Assembly (NCBI GenBank): GCA_900239685.1
Contig: OENT01000080.1
Span: forward strand, 99,450-163,449
Source of the DNA: Rotaria macrura
Taxonomy: Eukaryota > Rotifera > Eurotatoria > Philodinida > Philodinidae
Length of the DNA stretch: 64,000 nt
Direction: 5' to 3'
The notes under the pieces are model-generated. The model was not told the DNA's origin. It did not search any database and saw only the letters and a list, made by a program, of their open reading frames with translations. A program made the position numbers and the translations under genes. Positions 1 to 14,535 of the stretch are shown one piece after another. The stretch's first letter is position 1; each line of letters opens with the position of its first letter.

Positions 1-3000
1 TTGTTGGAGACGATCATGTATCACTATGATTGTTTTTAATGCGTTCAAGTTTCCTACGTAATTAAGAGATTAAAAGTGATTCTCTACAAATGAGTGCAAA
101 CATATTTGCTGTAGAGCCAAGGATATTTGTAAATGTATGAATTTTCATCATTACATTTATGGCTCGAATCAGAGAAAAAAAAGATTAAATGTATTCGAAA
201 TGATGCTTCGTATGTGTATCTTATATACAAGAACTAGTAATGATTTACGATCGATTGAATAAACTACATGAAGAAAATATAAAAGTCAAACATAAAAAAC
301 CATAAAAAATTCAAAAACTTCATGGTAATAAATAACTAGATTATTGTAAAGACAATGGAAAGGAATAAGTATTGTTTTCAGTACTCAATTAAAAAATAGA
401 TTTTTGATATCACACTTCTCCAGTAGTAGCAACTGATAAGTTTGTGTGGCGATAGCAGTTTTTTAAAATCTTGCTGTACTTTTCGATTCACTCGTTTTTA
501 TTTGACCATTTAATATTTTTAAAGATTTCTCTTGTCTAATGTTGTTTCCTCGGCTATTCAATTTTACTTGTCTTACACAACAACAAGCTTATTTTACGTG
601 TACAAAAACTTTGATGTGTTGATCAAAAAATATTTTTTTCGTTCTTATTCTTTCTATGAATCAAGTTGTTCGGTTCATCATCATAATTGTTATTTTAGTT
701 AGTGACTATTCTTTCTTCACTAACTATCATGTAGGACCCTTTTTTTGCGTCAACTGGAGATATTTATCTTGAAATATATTGGCTTCTCTTCAACTATGTT
801 TCTCTTTGTTTCAGTATGAAAGAAACATATGTGTATTTAATAGACGGAAAACTTGCAAGAAGATCAGTATTCAAAATGATGCATCAATGAAGAGAAAGAT
901 TCAAAATTTCATAGCTTATTGATGAATTGTCACCAGCGAAAAACAAATTTAATTTTCTGATTACTTAAGCACCTGTTATTCACTTTGTTACACATCTTAA
1001 TTCAATATATTTCTGTACTACTTTATTTTGCTACGATCTATAGTAGAATTTAAAAATTGAATTTATTCGAAGTTGTGCAATATTTTGTGAACAAACAAAA
1101 CTTCTTTGGCATGTTCGATTTGATTCATTTATAGATATTTCCTTTCGCTAGTTTATTGTTAGATTCGAAATAAGTTTCTCTTCTATATTGCGATGTTATC
1201 GAACAATCCAAACATTAGCAAAAGTTCAACATATGCCATTGAGTATTTAAACAAAAAGTTTACATCTTTGTCTTTTTAGATAAATATGAAATTCAATGCA
1301 GGTTGAAAACTCTGAAAAGTTGTAAATGGGATTGTCCACAAAACGTGACACTTCGCTAATGAAGTTTTTCAAAACTTAATTTTTTCAAGATGGATGGAGT
1401 CAATTGCAGTGATGGATGCCGTACTTCGTATTTAAAATATTTTCTTTTGGCTTCGAAAATCGGTTTTTAAATTATTAAAAAATCGTATTTCCGATTTTCC
1501 CAACCTAGAAAGTTTTTCACAATATGCTAAATGACGTCCCATTCGATGCGGCGAAATTCGATACTCTACAAAACAATCGAGATACTTTTTGTTCTCGTTC
1601 TACCAATTTCTGATATAAGAGATACTGTTTTTGGTGGAAGTACGTTGTAGCTCCTTATTATACATGTCATCGATCGCATCTTTGACACAGAAGACAAACG
1701 CAAAAAAAAATATCCAGACAAGGATCGAGGGTAAACAAGGAACAGCGAATCAATACACAAGATAACAATTATATTTTGATGTTGTAATAATAAGCTATGA
1801 GTTAGTTATAGGTAAAACCTAAGAATGGAGGTCATAACGACGATAAAAAGAAATGCCGAGGAAAGGTAATTTGTGTTGTCAATGTACTGCCATAGCACGA
1901 TGTCAAATTATAACATAAAATAAAATCGCACGAGAATATTACATTCATTCTTAGGGACATAAATTTCAAGTTCTTGTACAGTTTTCAATTTACTGTATAA
2001 TTATTTCTGTTCCCTTTCGATGTGGAAACTTGATTCTTGCATAGAGCGACATACGTATATACAACAATGGCCACTATGCAAGAAAATTAAATATTTCTGA
2101 GCATATTAAATGGCTCAAATTTGGTCGATAAAAATAGTGTTACAGAGTTACGTTTGGGTTTTTGTATTTTTTATCAGGGCAAAAATAGTTTAGAATGCAT
2201 CTTTTTACTCTTTGAAAGTGTATTTGATGCTCTACAAAACTGTCACTATAAACATTCAATTTGAAGAAACACTTTCTAAAAAAATGACAGTTTTAAAAGA
2301 GTTCCTAAAGAAAATGGAACTGTTTTTGTCACACGGTTATGCAATGAGAAAATCTTCCTAGAAGCCCGAAATTTTAACTAAACTAGGTTATTGTTACAGC
2401 ATGGATAGAGTATGATACAATGTGTCTCATGACATTCGAACGACCTTATTAGCTTTCACGTCTTTCGAGATAATTGAAAAAACAATAGTTAAAAACATCA
2501 CAGAGTTAGGTTTCCATCAGACAATAAGAGAAGAGATTTTCTATGCATGTATTTAGTGGTGACTAGAACTGGTAAAATTTATTTGGTAACTCGAGGCAAA
2601 TTACGATGTGACGATTTATTTAAATCTCAATCTGATAAACTGTTCATTTTACTATTCATTTTTTCTTCATCTTCTAAATACTAATCGAATCCTGTACTCT
2701 CAAAAGGCTATTGAATTTCATATGCATCATCAGATGCATCAAAAATTTTATCTACTGAATTTGCTGAGTGCCGTTGTTCCTCACTAATTATCTTTGTTAA
2801 GTATATTAACTACATGACAATTGAATCACTAAAATTAGCAATGTTTCACTAAAATAATTCAATAACATGTTTCTTTTCATCTGATATAATGTGGAAAATT
2901 AGTAGGTTGGAAAGTAACTAGTAACAACTTTTTGTTCGTGCACAGAACTGAGATAACTTGAGATATCTTTCAGAGAACGGAACAACCGAGATTTAGGACA

Positions 3001-6000
3001 GGAGAAAAATACGTTCACATGAGTCTGCTCATATCAGTGTAATTCTTAGTACATATTATATCGACTAACTATAAAAACAAATCATAAGTGCATAATTTCA
3101 TTGAAATTCTTGGCAAATTAACAATAGATGCATTTTACACATACTTCACAGATATGTGGTAACGATTTTGTTTCTTCTATGTAACTTTCAAAGTAGAGTT
3201 AATCTGTGTATGCAATCTCCTTTTATTATTATATCGTAGAAAATAATAGCGTCAATTAGCAGTAAAATTGAAAATTTTCGAAGTGTATCGAGGTTTCCAC
3301 TGAATGCCTAAAGATACATCTCGATTATACGCACCGAGAAACAATACTACTTCTATGCGCTAGAAAGTTCAATTGATATTAATATATCGAAAAAGCAAGA
3401 CTGACGACGTATTTCCACATGTAGCAGAAACATAGTTCTTTATATTCAGAGACTTCATTTTATTCACCAATTTTTGCTCTTATTTTCCTATATGGAATTA
3501 AAGATATTCAACTTCATTTAATTCGAAGAAGATGTAAATCATTTGAATAATCCTTCTATACGAAGGATTTCTCCATATGTTATTATCGATAATCTTTTGT
3601 TGATAAACTTTTGTCTTAAGATGAGACTGAATACATTTTCAGAAAGCTCTCAACTATATTCTCACAACCTGGTGATGATAGAAGCCAAGAATTTCATACT
3701 TAATACCAAGACAGAAATTGAACCTGATAAAAAAGAGTTGCAGCATGTATAGACATTATTTTGTTCAGCACAACACGAAGCTACATTAGTTCTAATCATC
3801 ACTCGTATATAGTTATGGTTACTAATTATTTCAGCGCTGTCAAGTTGAAATTCACATTCACCTGTAGACCATATTATAACAAGTTTCAGATCACACTTCA
3901 AGGGAATGCTTGGTGAAATGGTACGATTTAAGGATTCTGTGTACTCAAATTTCATTAATATGATTTTTATAGCGGGTAGGGGACGATGTAGAACAGTCAT
4001 TCTTTGATTTCGTATTCGTTTATGATATGAAAGATTATTTTAAAAGATACATATGATTATTTACCTGTCGATAATTCTACGTTAGTTGATCGAAGGTCAT
4101 GATCAATGATGGATAAAGTAGTCTATCTGAACAAGTAGTTAAGACAAAGCTATCACATAACGAACAGTTAATTGGAGAAAGAATGATCTAGGAATGATGT
4201 TACAAAATTGATTGGTTGACAAAATCATAGACTGAAAACTGTTCAAACTGATATACTTTTGCTTTTTGATTGTACATGTAGTCTGAAAGATTAATTTTGT
4301 CTTTGTTCTTCCTTTCCATTGTTTTCTCTTTGTTTCCATCCATTTGTAAATGATTAAAAAACGAACTGATATGAAAATCAGCACATTTCAGTTGTTGGTT
4401 GCTTTTTTACTGAAATTGATCCTCTTGTTTTTTTCAGGCATCTCAAAATTAGTTGAATTGATTGCACAAGGCTTTCGATTTTTCGATATGTCAAAAGCAT
4501 CAATAATTGTGTATTAGAAGTACTTCAATTCTCTATTCGAGGATCGATTCAATTTATGAAAAGATTAAAATGATGGATGAAAGCAAGGCTATTCTCCTGT
4601 TTTCTCATCATTCTTCTTAGTCCTCTATGATGGAGTATCTCAAAATCAAATTTTACGAGAGGGGTGCGAGCTGCCTTCTGCTCCTACCCCCACTAATAGT
4701 CGTCAAGTTGGTCTTGACAGAATAATAGAATTGTGCTTCATCTATACTGTTTAGTTTTTGAGCTTCAATTGATGTATGATTTTGTGTTGATACAAAGGAA
4801 ATATTACTGAGAGGTGAATAAATCTCTGTCAGTTTCTAAAAACATGTGTGTTTCTAAAATGATCCATCAAGATATGAACGAAATCCTATTGAATGTAGAA
4901 GTTTCATTGTCTTTGTCTTTTCCATCCAATTTTGAAAATGTTTCAATTGAATATATTCTGTCTGGAGGTGAAAACAGGTGCACAGCATAGTACGTTCTAT
5001 AGTTCTATGTAAAAAACAAATACTTGAGATGTCCAAGTCTGTTTTGTAATATATTTGTGCTTTGACTAGTCAAAGTACACAAGAGCTGGATTTATAAATA
5101 TTCCAAATTATCAATAAGTTCTTCGATTTTGTAAACATCGTGATAGATCAAAATATGAGATTAATCGATTAATTTATGTTTTCTAGAATTCTCTCAAATC
5201 GGTTAGATGTCTTTATGTCAATGACATATGTAGATTCACTGCCTCTTCTATTAAGTAGTTGTTCATTGAAAGCAAGATAGTAATGCTAAATACAACATTC
5301 GTTTATTTTTGTTTGTGCAAAGATTAGGGAAAAACCAAAATAAAATATTCTGGGTAGAGCATAGTTCAAGATACAATTAGATTCCGAAATTAATTCTGTC
5401 AACACCACCTGGTTAAATACACTCTACTTATATAATGCTAAATGAAGCAGAGTAGACGAATTTCCATTGTTCATATATTTAGTCGGCTTCGATTATATAG
5501 TTGAATTCTTCTATGTGATCTTTTGGAATTCAATAGAAATAATCAATTCAATGTAGAATCTATTCTATCATATCATTTGTTTCGAGAGTGAAAATTCTAT
5601 TCAATTGAAAATTGAAATTTTTGGTTTAGTTTTGCAGGATTCTTGTTACAATGTCAGAGAGCAAGTTGTTGTATGAATGAAAGAGAACAAAATGGGGTGA
5701 CCAATTCATTAAGAATGAAATACTATCTACTACTGATGCATTTCAGTTTCGATCGTATGAAAGAAGAAGAAAAAAGTATTTTTACGGCTTTACTAGGGGT
5801 TATGGCAGTAGCTATAAATCGATATCATATTGCGCATATCACTCTGAAAGGCTTAGCTAATGTCAGTTGATCTTCCAAGTATGAACTATATGCATGATGA
5901 ATTACTTATTATTTAGGCTCCTATTGGTATTAGTGATGAGAAGTATTTAAATTCTGGTCAGATATTTAACTATAGAGAACGAGCTCATTCTAGCTAGAAA

Positions 6001-6340
6001 CTGCACCGTAAGTCCTATCGATCGAGTACTTGTTGTTAGACGAATTTTCTTCCTCGCACACGAACGATACGTATATCCGCTGATTATTGATATCGAAGTA
6101 GAATACTTTTAAGTAAGAAGATTTTGATATCTATATTTTTATCTATGAAGATTAACCATTGACATAATTTCTCTCTTGCAATATTTTCTACTGTTTAATC
6201 AATATTGTTTTACCCCCTTAAACCCCTTGGATATCTTTGAACTTGTCGAACTTCCGTGAACCATCCTATCAGCACGGCAATGCTGTACTTTTCTATCTTT
6301 GCAGTTCTATTCATTTTGTAGAATATTTTTTCTCGGTCTA
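1..6340. other. AT-rich stretch with no supported gene
   Basis: No reading frame here resembles a known family and none can be joined to a neighbour through GT-AG introns in a convincing way. Frames of 60-112 codons occur on both strands, for example 3662-4000 (-), 4139-4384 (-) and 5643-5870 (+), but they overlap each other, begin at non-ATG codons or have no recognisable domain. The last ~90 bases before 6343 are pyrimidine-rich and lead into the start of the glucosidase gene. Confidence 0.6.
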
Positions 6341-6342
6341 AG

Positions 6343-9300
6343 ATGGCAACGACATGCCATCTTATAGCATTTGTTGTTATCCTTTTTAAATTATCATTGG
6401 GTGCAAGCATCAATAGTCGTGCAGATTCACTTTCCGAACGAGTCGACTGTTTTCCTGATGCTGAGTCTAAATTTTCGTCTTATTCAAAAGATAGATGCTT
6501 GACGCGTAACTGTCTATTCGATGATTGGTCTCCTGCAGGTGTTGTTCAATGCTATTTAAATCCTAATTATGGATACATATTGAGAGAAAGCCCACTACAA
6601 TCCGACAATGGAATTCGACTACGATTGCGAAGAAATCAAGCAGTCGGCAGTATGTTCCCATCGCCCATTGAAAATGTCGTACTTGATGTACAATATTATA
6701 CTAATGATATCATTCGATTCCGATTATATGATGAAGACAATCAACGATATGAGGTTTGAGAGAGCAAATAGAAAGTGTTTCGTTTAGAATGTTCTATCGT
6801 TTCTTTCGATTTCAGGTACCTATTCCGCTATCACTATCGTCTGGTCAAAGCTCATCAGCTCAATATGAATTCAATCATCAGTCTGATTCTTCACGTGACA
6901 ATACTGTTTCATTTTCGATTAAACGCCGATCGAATCAAGCAACTTTATTTGATACTTCACTTGGTGGTCTTATGCTCAATGATCAATATCTTCAAATAGT
7001 AACACGTCTTCAATCGACACATGTCTATGGATTTGGAGAAAATAATCATGAAACATTGAAACATAATGTTTATGAGCGTAAAACATGGGGTATTTTTGCA
7101 CGTGATCAAGGTTAGTCATTAAGAAATATTAAATATTAACTTTCCGTCGTATAAATGCGTTGCTAATTAAGGTACTCATTGGGGTGCCAATGCAAATCAA
7201 TATGGATCACATCCGTTTTATCTTGTTATGGAACAAATGAGCAATTCCGATCAAGTTCCATCAGGTAACATGCATGGTGTTCTTTTACTCAATTCCAATG
7301 CTATGGAGTATTCGTTCTCATCGGCGCCATCGTTGACAATGCGTACAATTGGTGGTATTCTAGATTTTTTTGTATTTCTTGGACCTAAGCCTGAACAAGT
7401 TGTTCAACAATATACATGGTTAGTTGGTCGCTCTATTTTACCACCTTACTGGTCATTTGGTTTTCAATTGGCTCGTTGGGATTATGGTAATTTGACACAC
7501 ATGCAACGAGTCGTTCAACGAAATCGTGATGCTGGCATTCCTCTTGATGTACAATATGCTGATATTGATTATATGGATGCTGCAAAAGATTTTACGATTG
7601 ATCCAATTAATTTTCGTGGATTGAAAGAGTATTTTGCTCAACTGAATGCCGATGGTATACGAACCATCGTCATTTTGGATCCAGCTACAATCGATGATCA
7701 AACTTCTTATGCACCAACAATTGAAGGTATTCGAGAAGATGTATTCATCAAATGGGATGATGGCAAGACATTGATGAAAGGATCCTGTTGGCCAGGTGAT
7801 GTTTTCTTTCCAGGTTGGTAAACATAACTACAGATCATATCAATTGCTTATAGTTCGAGTTTACAGCTCTTCTATTAAGAAATCTTTTGAAACTTCGTCA
7901 TAAAAAAAGAACCAGAAATAGTTAAGAAATGTGATCTTTCCGTTTATATTAAAAATTTTATCTTACTTATGATAGAAGAACAATCAAACCGTGCATTGTC
8001 GTACTTTTGTTTTTTTTTCGTTTATAGATTTCTTTACCAATCGAACTCAATTATGGTGGTCACGATGGATCAAAGATTTCCGAAGCGCTAATCTTACATT
8101 TGACGGGCTTTGGATTGATATGAATGAGCCTGGTAAATACACGAATCAGTCATTTCTATTTCATGATTATTCAACATTGTCATTTTCTCATATTTGTTTA
8201 GCTCTATTCGATACAAACGAAGCAAAACCATGGAACTCAGATCAAACTGGTAGTACCTATACACTCAAATGTCCAAATAGCAAATATGATGATCCTCCAT
8301 ATCGTACCAAAGCTGCGTTTCGTTATGATGGTTCTATGGATCGTCCGAGTCGTTTATCGGATCGAACTCTTTGTCTATCAGCTCAACAAGGTGAAATCGA
8401 CAACCGAACTGTTCAACCAAAATATCGTCACTATGATGTTCACAAGTGAGATCTATTTGAATTATGATTTCATGTTAATATAAAATACAAGTAATCATAT
8501 CTATTAGTTTGTATGGATGGAGTCAAACGAAACCAACATTGAATGCAATGCGAGAAGCAACCGGTAAGCGAAGTTTAGTTTTACCACGTTCAACGTTCGT
8601 TGGTTCGGGTCAATGGAGTGGTCATTGGCTTGGAGATAATGGTGCATCATGGACAGAAATGAAAAAATCGTTAGTTGGAATGGTTGAATTCAATTGGTTC
8701 GGCATTCCATTTAATGGTGCAGATATCTGTGGCTTCGACGGCATACCAAGTGAAGAAATGTGTATCCGGTAATATATGACTCTCAATATCTATATCACAT
8801 CATTGAGTAAACTCATGTTTTGTTTTTATCTATAGTTGGATGCAACTCGGCGCCTTTTATCCATTTTCAAGAAACGTACGTATCATAATCATTTCCATCA
8901 CATCATGCTCATAGAAATTGTATCTTTTTTATTTTAAGCATAATATTCAGAAACTGCCAGATCAAGATCCAGCCGCATGGTCGCCATCAGCTGTGACTAT
9001 TATGATTTCAGCTCTTCGTATTCGTTACACTCTTCTTCCATATTATTATACACTTTTTTATAAAGCACATACACAAGGTTCGACTGTAGTTCGACCCTTG
9101 TTTCATGAATATCCAACCGATAAGACAACACTCGATATATATCTTCAATTTCTTGTCGGATCTCATCTTATGATAGCACCTGTGACGGATAATGGAGTTC
9201 GACAAATTCAAGTGTACATTCCATCATCTCATTGGTACAACTTTCATACTGGTTCACGATTTGCTTCACAAAAAGAATTCGTAAACATAGCAGCACCACT

Positions 9301-12300
9301 AGAAACAATTCCGATTCTCATCAAAGGAGGAGCTATTTTACCAACACAAGGCTTTGCCGTAAATACGAAACTATCAAGGTGAATATTTTATTTATTTTAT
9401 TCTATTCTATTCATATTCAAGATAACATCATTTTGATTTAGAGAACAACCATTTGGTCTCGTCATTGCACTTGATGCGAATGGTAATGCCGAAGGTGATA
9501 TTTTCTATGATGATGGTGAATCGATAGATACGATTAGTTCAAAAGCCTTTTACTATGCGACATATCGATGGTCGTCAAGTAGTCGACAATTAGTAATCAA
9601 TGTTATCGAAAATAGTTATACTCATATGTCCGACTTAATCTTAGATACATTATCTATCTATGGATTGGACGATGTGCCACTTAAGTTCAGTGTTAATAAC
9701 ACTGATTTTACACCAGCATTAAAACCAGAAACTCAAATTGTTGAAGTAAAAGGATTAAGATTATCTATGGTTGCAGGACATATTATAACATGGCAATTTT
9801 CAGACATAATAGTAGTACAAAAACCAAATTTTATTAATACTGATCCTAAATATCGTATCGATTGTTATCCTGATCCAAGTAAGTAGCAACCATCGATTCA
9901 ACAGATTGATTAATAAGTGTAATGAAAACGAATGTTTTTCTAGATGCTAGTGAATCTGCATGTAGAAGTCGTGGCTGTGTTTGGGATACAAGTTTTGGGT
10001 CGGGTATTGTCGCATGCATCATTCCACAAGATAAAGGTGGTTACAGTTTAGTCGGTGGCTCACAAGTTGTTTCTAATACTTTAACACAATATTCACTTAC
10101 TCGACTATCCCAAAACAATCAATTCTCATTATTTGGACAAGATATCAATAATTTGAATGTTCAAGTCAGTGTTTCAGGTCTCGATATGATACGTATGACA
10201 GTACGTAACTCAAATGCAAAACGTTATGAAGTTCCAGTACCAATTCGATGGACGCCAATCGCTCCAGCTGCATCTGTTGAAGCTAAACTCAAGTTTGAAA
10301 TGACTAAAACTACGAATGGACAAGCTGGATTTCGAGTTCGACGTACAAATACCAATACGATAATATTCGATACATCATTTTTTGCAGAAGGTTTCATCTA
10401 TGATGATAAATATCTTCAAGTTATCACAACGATTCCATCTCGAAATGTTTATGGTAAAACGATAATGAAACAAAAATATGTTTCTAATCAATATCACTGT
10501 TCTAGGCTTTGGTGAAAATACCCATCAATCTTTTCGACATGTTCTGAAAAATTCTCTTCGTTATGGTATATTTGCTCGTGATCAACCTCCATATGGTGGA
10601 CATGAAAATTTGTATGGTACACATCCATTCTATATGGTTATTGAAAATGATGGACAAACGTTTGGTATACTCATTTTTAATTCGAATGCACAAGATTATA
10701 AGTTTGATGAATTCGCCGATGATCAAGCTATGCTTACTTATCGAACGATCGGTGGTATTTTGGATGTTTTATTCTTTGCAGGACCTCATCCTGAAGATGT
10801 TATTCGACAATATCAACAAGTAATTGGTACCCCTTATATGCCACCATATTGGGCACTTGGATTTCAACTTTGTCGCTATGGTTATGATACATTGAATAAC
10901 ATGAGAGCAGCAACACAGAGAACAATCAATGCGAATATTCCTCTCGATGTTATGTTAGTAAAAACAAAAACCTAGCACATATATCTTTATATTTTATTTT
11001 CATTCGTGTTCATTGTTTGATTTGATAATTAGGTATGGTGATATTGATTACTTTCGAAAAAGACTTGACTTTACATGGGATCCGGCTAACTTCAGTAGTC
11101 TACCAGAATATGTTGATTGGTTACATTCGAGCGGCATGAAATTCATCACAATTCTTGATCCAGCCATAGATTCAGAAGAACCAAACTATTCTGTTTACAC
11201 TGATGGACAACGTGACGATATTTGGATTAAATGGCCTACACGTCGTAACATTCAATTCAGTGAGACTGGCAATCGAAATATGCTCGGTTACGTATGGCCC
11301 GATGGTAAGTTGATGACTAGAAAAAATTCTATATTTTAAACCAATATTTTCCAAGTTTCATTCATTTTATAACTAAATATTTAATCGAGTGGGAAGAGTC
11401 ATTCAATAAGGCAATATACATATATATATATGACTTATTATTCAATATCATTGGATTAGACTTTTCGAAAAGAAACAATCATCTTTTGTTTTGAATGAAT
11501 TTAGGTAAAGCCATCTTCCCAGACTTTTTCTTCCCACCAGCGAAAGAGTGGTGGAAATCGCAAATCTTGAAATATCATGCACAATTGAAATTCGACGGTC
11601 TATGGATTGATATGAAGTAAATTTTTATTAATTATAATATTCCTTTCATTTTACTATTGCTGCACTTGATTAATATAGTGAACCAGCTAATTTCGATACA
11701 AATAAAGACCGACCATGGAATTGGAATCGTCCACAACCATGGAATCTACGTTGTCCTCTTGATGAACCATTGGAAACACCAAAATATAAAACGAGCATTT
11801 TAGGTGATTATCTTTCAGATAAAACTTTGTGTATGATTGGTGAACAAACAGATGGTCAAGGAAATGTCTATACTCATTATGATGTACATAATCTTTATGG
11901 ATGGTCAGAAACAATGGCTTCATTGCCTGCTGCTCGAGCTACAGAAAATAAACGATCGATCGTTATTAGTCGATCGACTTTTCCAACTTCAGGCACAGTC
12001 AGTGGTCATTGGTTAGGTGACAATTCCGCTCAATGGTCACATCTTAAATATAACATCATTGGCATGTTAGAATTCAATCTATTCGGTATTCCATATGTTG
12101 GTGCTGATATTTGCGGATTTGAAGGTGACACAACTGAACAAATGTGTCAACGTTGGATGCAATTGGGTGCGTTGTTCAATCATATTTATTTGAAAATTTT
12201 CATTTGTAAACAAATGTTTTTTTTTGTAGGTGCTTTTAATCCATTCTTTAGAAATCATAATGGTTTAAGATATAGGGATCATGATCCAGGTAATTTCGCT

Positions 12301-13062
12301 CCGGCTGCAGTAGCATCGAATCGCCAAGCTGTGATAACACGATACCAATTGATTCCATATCTATATTCTTTACTTCATCGTGTTCATATTTCTGGCGGTA
12401 CTGTTGTTCGTTCGATGGCACATGAATTCCCAACAATAAATGACTGCTTAGCACTCGACGAACAATTTCTTTGGGGTTCTCATTTGCTTATTGCTCCTGT
12501 TATCTATGAAAATCAGTTTACCAAATGGGTTTACTTGCCAGCAACTGAGAGATGGTTTGATTATTATACTGGTGAAGAAAAAGCAACATTGGGTGCTATC
12601 ACAGTTGCAGCACCTCTCGATTTTATTCCATTATTCTTACGTGGTGGTTCTATTATACCACATCAACAATCAGCTATGAATACGGTTCAATCGCGTAAGA
12701 AACCAATGTATCTTATTGTTGCACTTGATCATCAACAAAAAGCTAGTGGAGATCTATTCTGGGATGATGGTGAATCGATTGATACTTATGAAAGATCGAT
12801 TTACAACTATTTTATTTTCAATTATGATTCCTCACGTTTATCTATCGAACCATGGACATATGATTATCCTGAAATGGGTAATGACACTAAACTGGAAGAA
12901 ATAAACATATTTGGTTTGCAAACACGGCCAAGTAGAATTATATGGAATGGACAAGATCTGACACCCAATACACAATGGACATTTGACTCAAGCAAGAATG
13001 TTCTATTTATGAAAGCTTTGGCTTTGAACTTTTCCAAAACACATAAATTTGTTTTTGTTTAA
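6343..13062 (+). CDS. Secreted double-GH31 alpha-glucosidase with two trefoil domains (sucrase-isomaltase / maltase-glucoamylase type)
   Basis: Hydrolyses terminal alpha-glucosidic bonds of starch or sucrose-type sugars, probably in the gut lumen. Exons: 6343-6753, 6816-7110, 7172-7813, 8028-8132, 8202-8445, 8508-8768, 8836-8875, 8939-9378, 9442-9878, 9944-10453, 10506-10953, 11033-11304, 11505-11616, 11679-12166, 12230-13062; every GT-AG junction keeps frame, giving 1845 residues, close to vertebrate homologues (~1830-1860). Residues 1-21 look like a signal peptide, not the N-terminal membrane anchor of vertebrate enzymes. Order: trefoil (Cys36, 52, 57, 70), GH31, trefoil, GH31. Both catalytic halves keep the WIDMNEP nucleophile motif (Asp480, Asp1404) and the HWLGDN acid/base motif (Asp609, Asp1520), so both should be active. 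The N-half carries EPALFDTNEAKPWN and the C-half EPANFDTNKDRPWN. Both trefoils lack the first and fifth family cysteines. The start ATG directly follows an AG acceptor-like site. The exon joins are mine; family and activity follow from GH31 knowledge. Confidence 0.95.
8133..8201 (+). other. 69-nt stop-free in-frame intron in the first GH31 domain
   Basis: The stretch begins GTAAAT and ends TTTAG. Its length is a multiple of three and it contains no stop, so naive translation runs straight through it. Removing it gives EPA-LFDTNEAKPWN, which matches the second GH31 domain (EPA-NFDTNKDRPWN), where the related site has a different intron. Retention would add 23 residues next to the nucleophile loop. 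Confidence 0.85.
12167..12229 (+). other. 63-nt stop-free in-frame intron in the second GH31 domain
   Basis: GTGCGT...TTTTTTTGTAG, a multiple of three with no stop. Splicing gives WMQLGAFNPFFRNHN, parallel to WMQLGAFYPFSRNHN in the first domain, where an intron also falls nearby. Translation without splicing adds 21 hydrophobic residues. Confidence 0.85.
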
Positions 13063-13110
13063 CAGTCCTATCCATGTTCATTCTTAATGGTATGAATTTT
13101 GTGACATAAA

Positions 13111-13116
13111 AATAAA
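13111..13116 (+). promoter_or_regulatory. Polyadenylation signal AATAAA of the glucosidase gene
   Basis: AATAAA lies 49 bases after the TAA stop at 13060-13062, a normal distance for a short 3' UTR. Confidence 0.6.
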
Positions 13117-14380
13117 ACGATTGAATTTCAATTTCATCAAATATTGACATACTATATCACTTGATAGGCGTTTAAAGTAGCTGAATCAATAAATCTGACG
13201 GATTGAAGGGAAAAAATCAATTTAATAGTTCTATTTATTCAAATGTTCGAAATAAAAATCTAAGACTTGCGATTACGAGCTCCGATGGTAATCAAAGAAT
13301 AGAACACTAAAAACGAAAATCTAACCTGTGCAGCATTTAAATAGATGGATATTGATCGATCACGCGCTCTCAATACGTTCCATACAATTATTTTTCGCAC
13401 TAAACCCAATGTTAGCATTTTTGTCTTCTTTGAAAAAGTTTTATCTGAACAAGAAACAGAACAATAACTAAACTCGATTCTTTGATCTCGAAAAACATTG
13501 TATACTTTGAATGAAAATGTAATTTTAATATATTTTTCATTAACTTTCATCTTAGAAGTTAATCTAGTACTAAAATAGAAGTTCCTATTTTGGTTGTAAA
13601 CTCGGGTACATGTATATTAGTATTTAGAGCAGGACCCACCGCAAAAATTCGAATTTAGCAAAAGTTAATCTATGAAAAAAAAATTTATTCGAAGTATTGA
13701 AAATCAAGATCCACAGCATGACAAGCATTTATTTAAACTACCCAACGTCATGTATCTGACACACTAGTTTGAAGCAACGGAAAACTTCATCGCTATTGGC
13801 ATCAATAATTAAACCAAGACTGCTATTGATGTTTTAAAAACAATAAATGGAATATGAAATTAGCGATTAATGTCATGCTGTTATAAAATTCATTTTGTGC
13901 TCTGCTTGATATTTTAGTGGTTCTGCAGTTCAATTTTAATGGTTGAATTCAAGAAAATGAGTCATGTCGTACTGAGATCGATTGAAATTAACTGGAATGT
14001 CTTCAGTAGACTGACAACGGGGAATTTTTCTTCTGATGCAGTCTGAGAAATTTTCTTCTTCAGAAGAATATTCAAAAACAAGTTAGAGTCCCCCTCCCCT
14101 TCCTCCTGATCGCATTGATTTTAGTCAAGATTTATGTATCCAAATCATCAATCATCGATTTTCTCTTCGTTTCTGAGGTGAAAATACTTTGAATGTTCTA
14201 CTGTTACAGTTTTTACATTAAACTCTTGCACATTCGTCGAGCATGAATCGATGAAAAAGATATGTGAATATCTTCACTCAACTCGTACGCTGTAAGACAC
14301 CGTAGATAATGTAATTTAAAAGAGAGACTTTTTTTAAATACTAGAGCCGTATAATCAATTCAGTAATAATACATGAGCGA
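13117..14380. other. Intergenic, nothing supported
   Basis: Lies between two converging genes. A 96-codon frame at 13260-13550 (-) has no recognisable domain. A reversed AATAAA (tttatt at 14389-14394) could be the poly(A) signal of the HAD gene. Confidence 0.5.
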
Positions 14381-14535
14381 TTGATCAATTTATTTTAATT
14401 AATCAAGAAGATTTACTAATAGCGAAATAAATTTCTCAGTAATATTATGATGACTTATATTTATAGATTCATTCAATAGAAGATGAGATTAATTTTTCGG
14501 CTTCATGAAAATATGTTCTTCAGTGATGCTGTTGA

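Noticed and set aside
3662..4000. 112-codon minus-strand frame
   Set aside because: No domain, overlaps another frame, and no adjoining exons.
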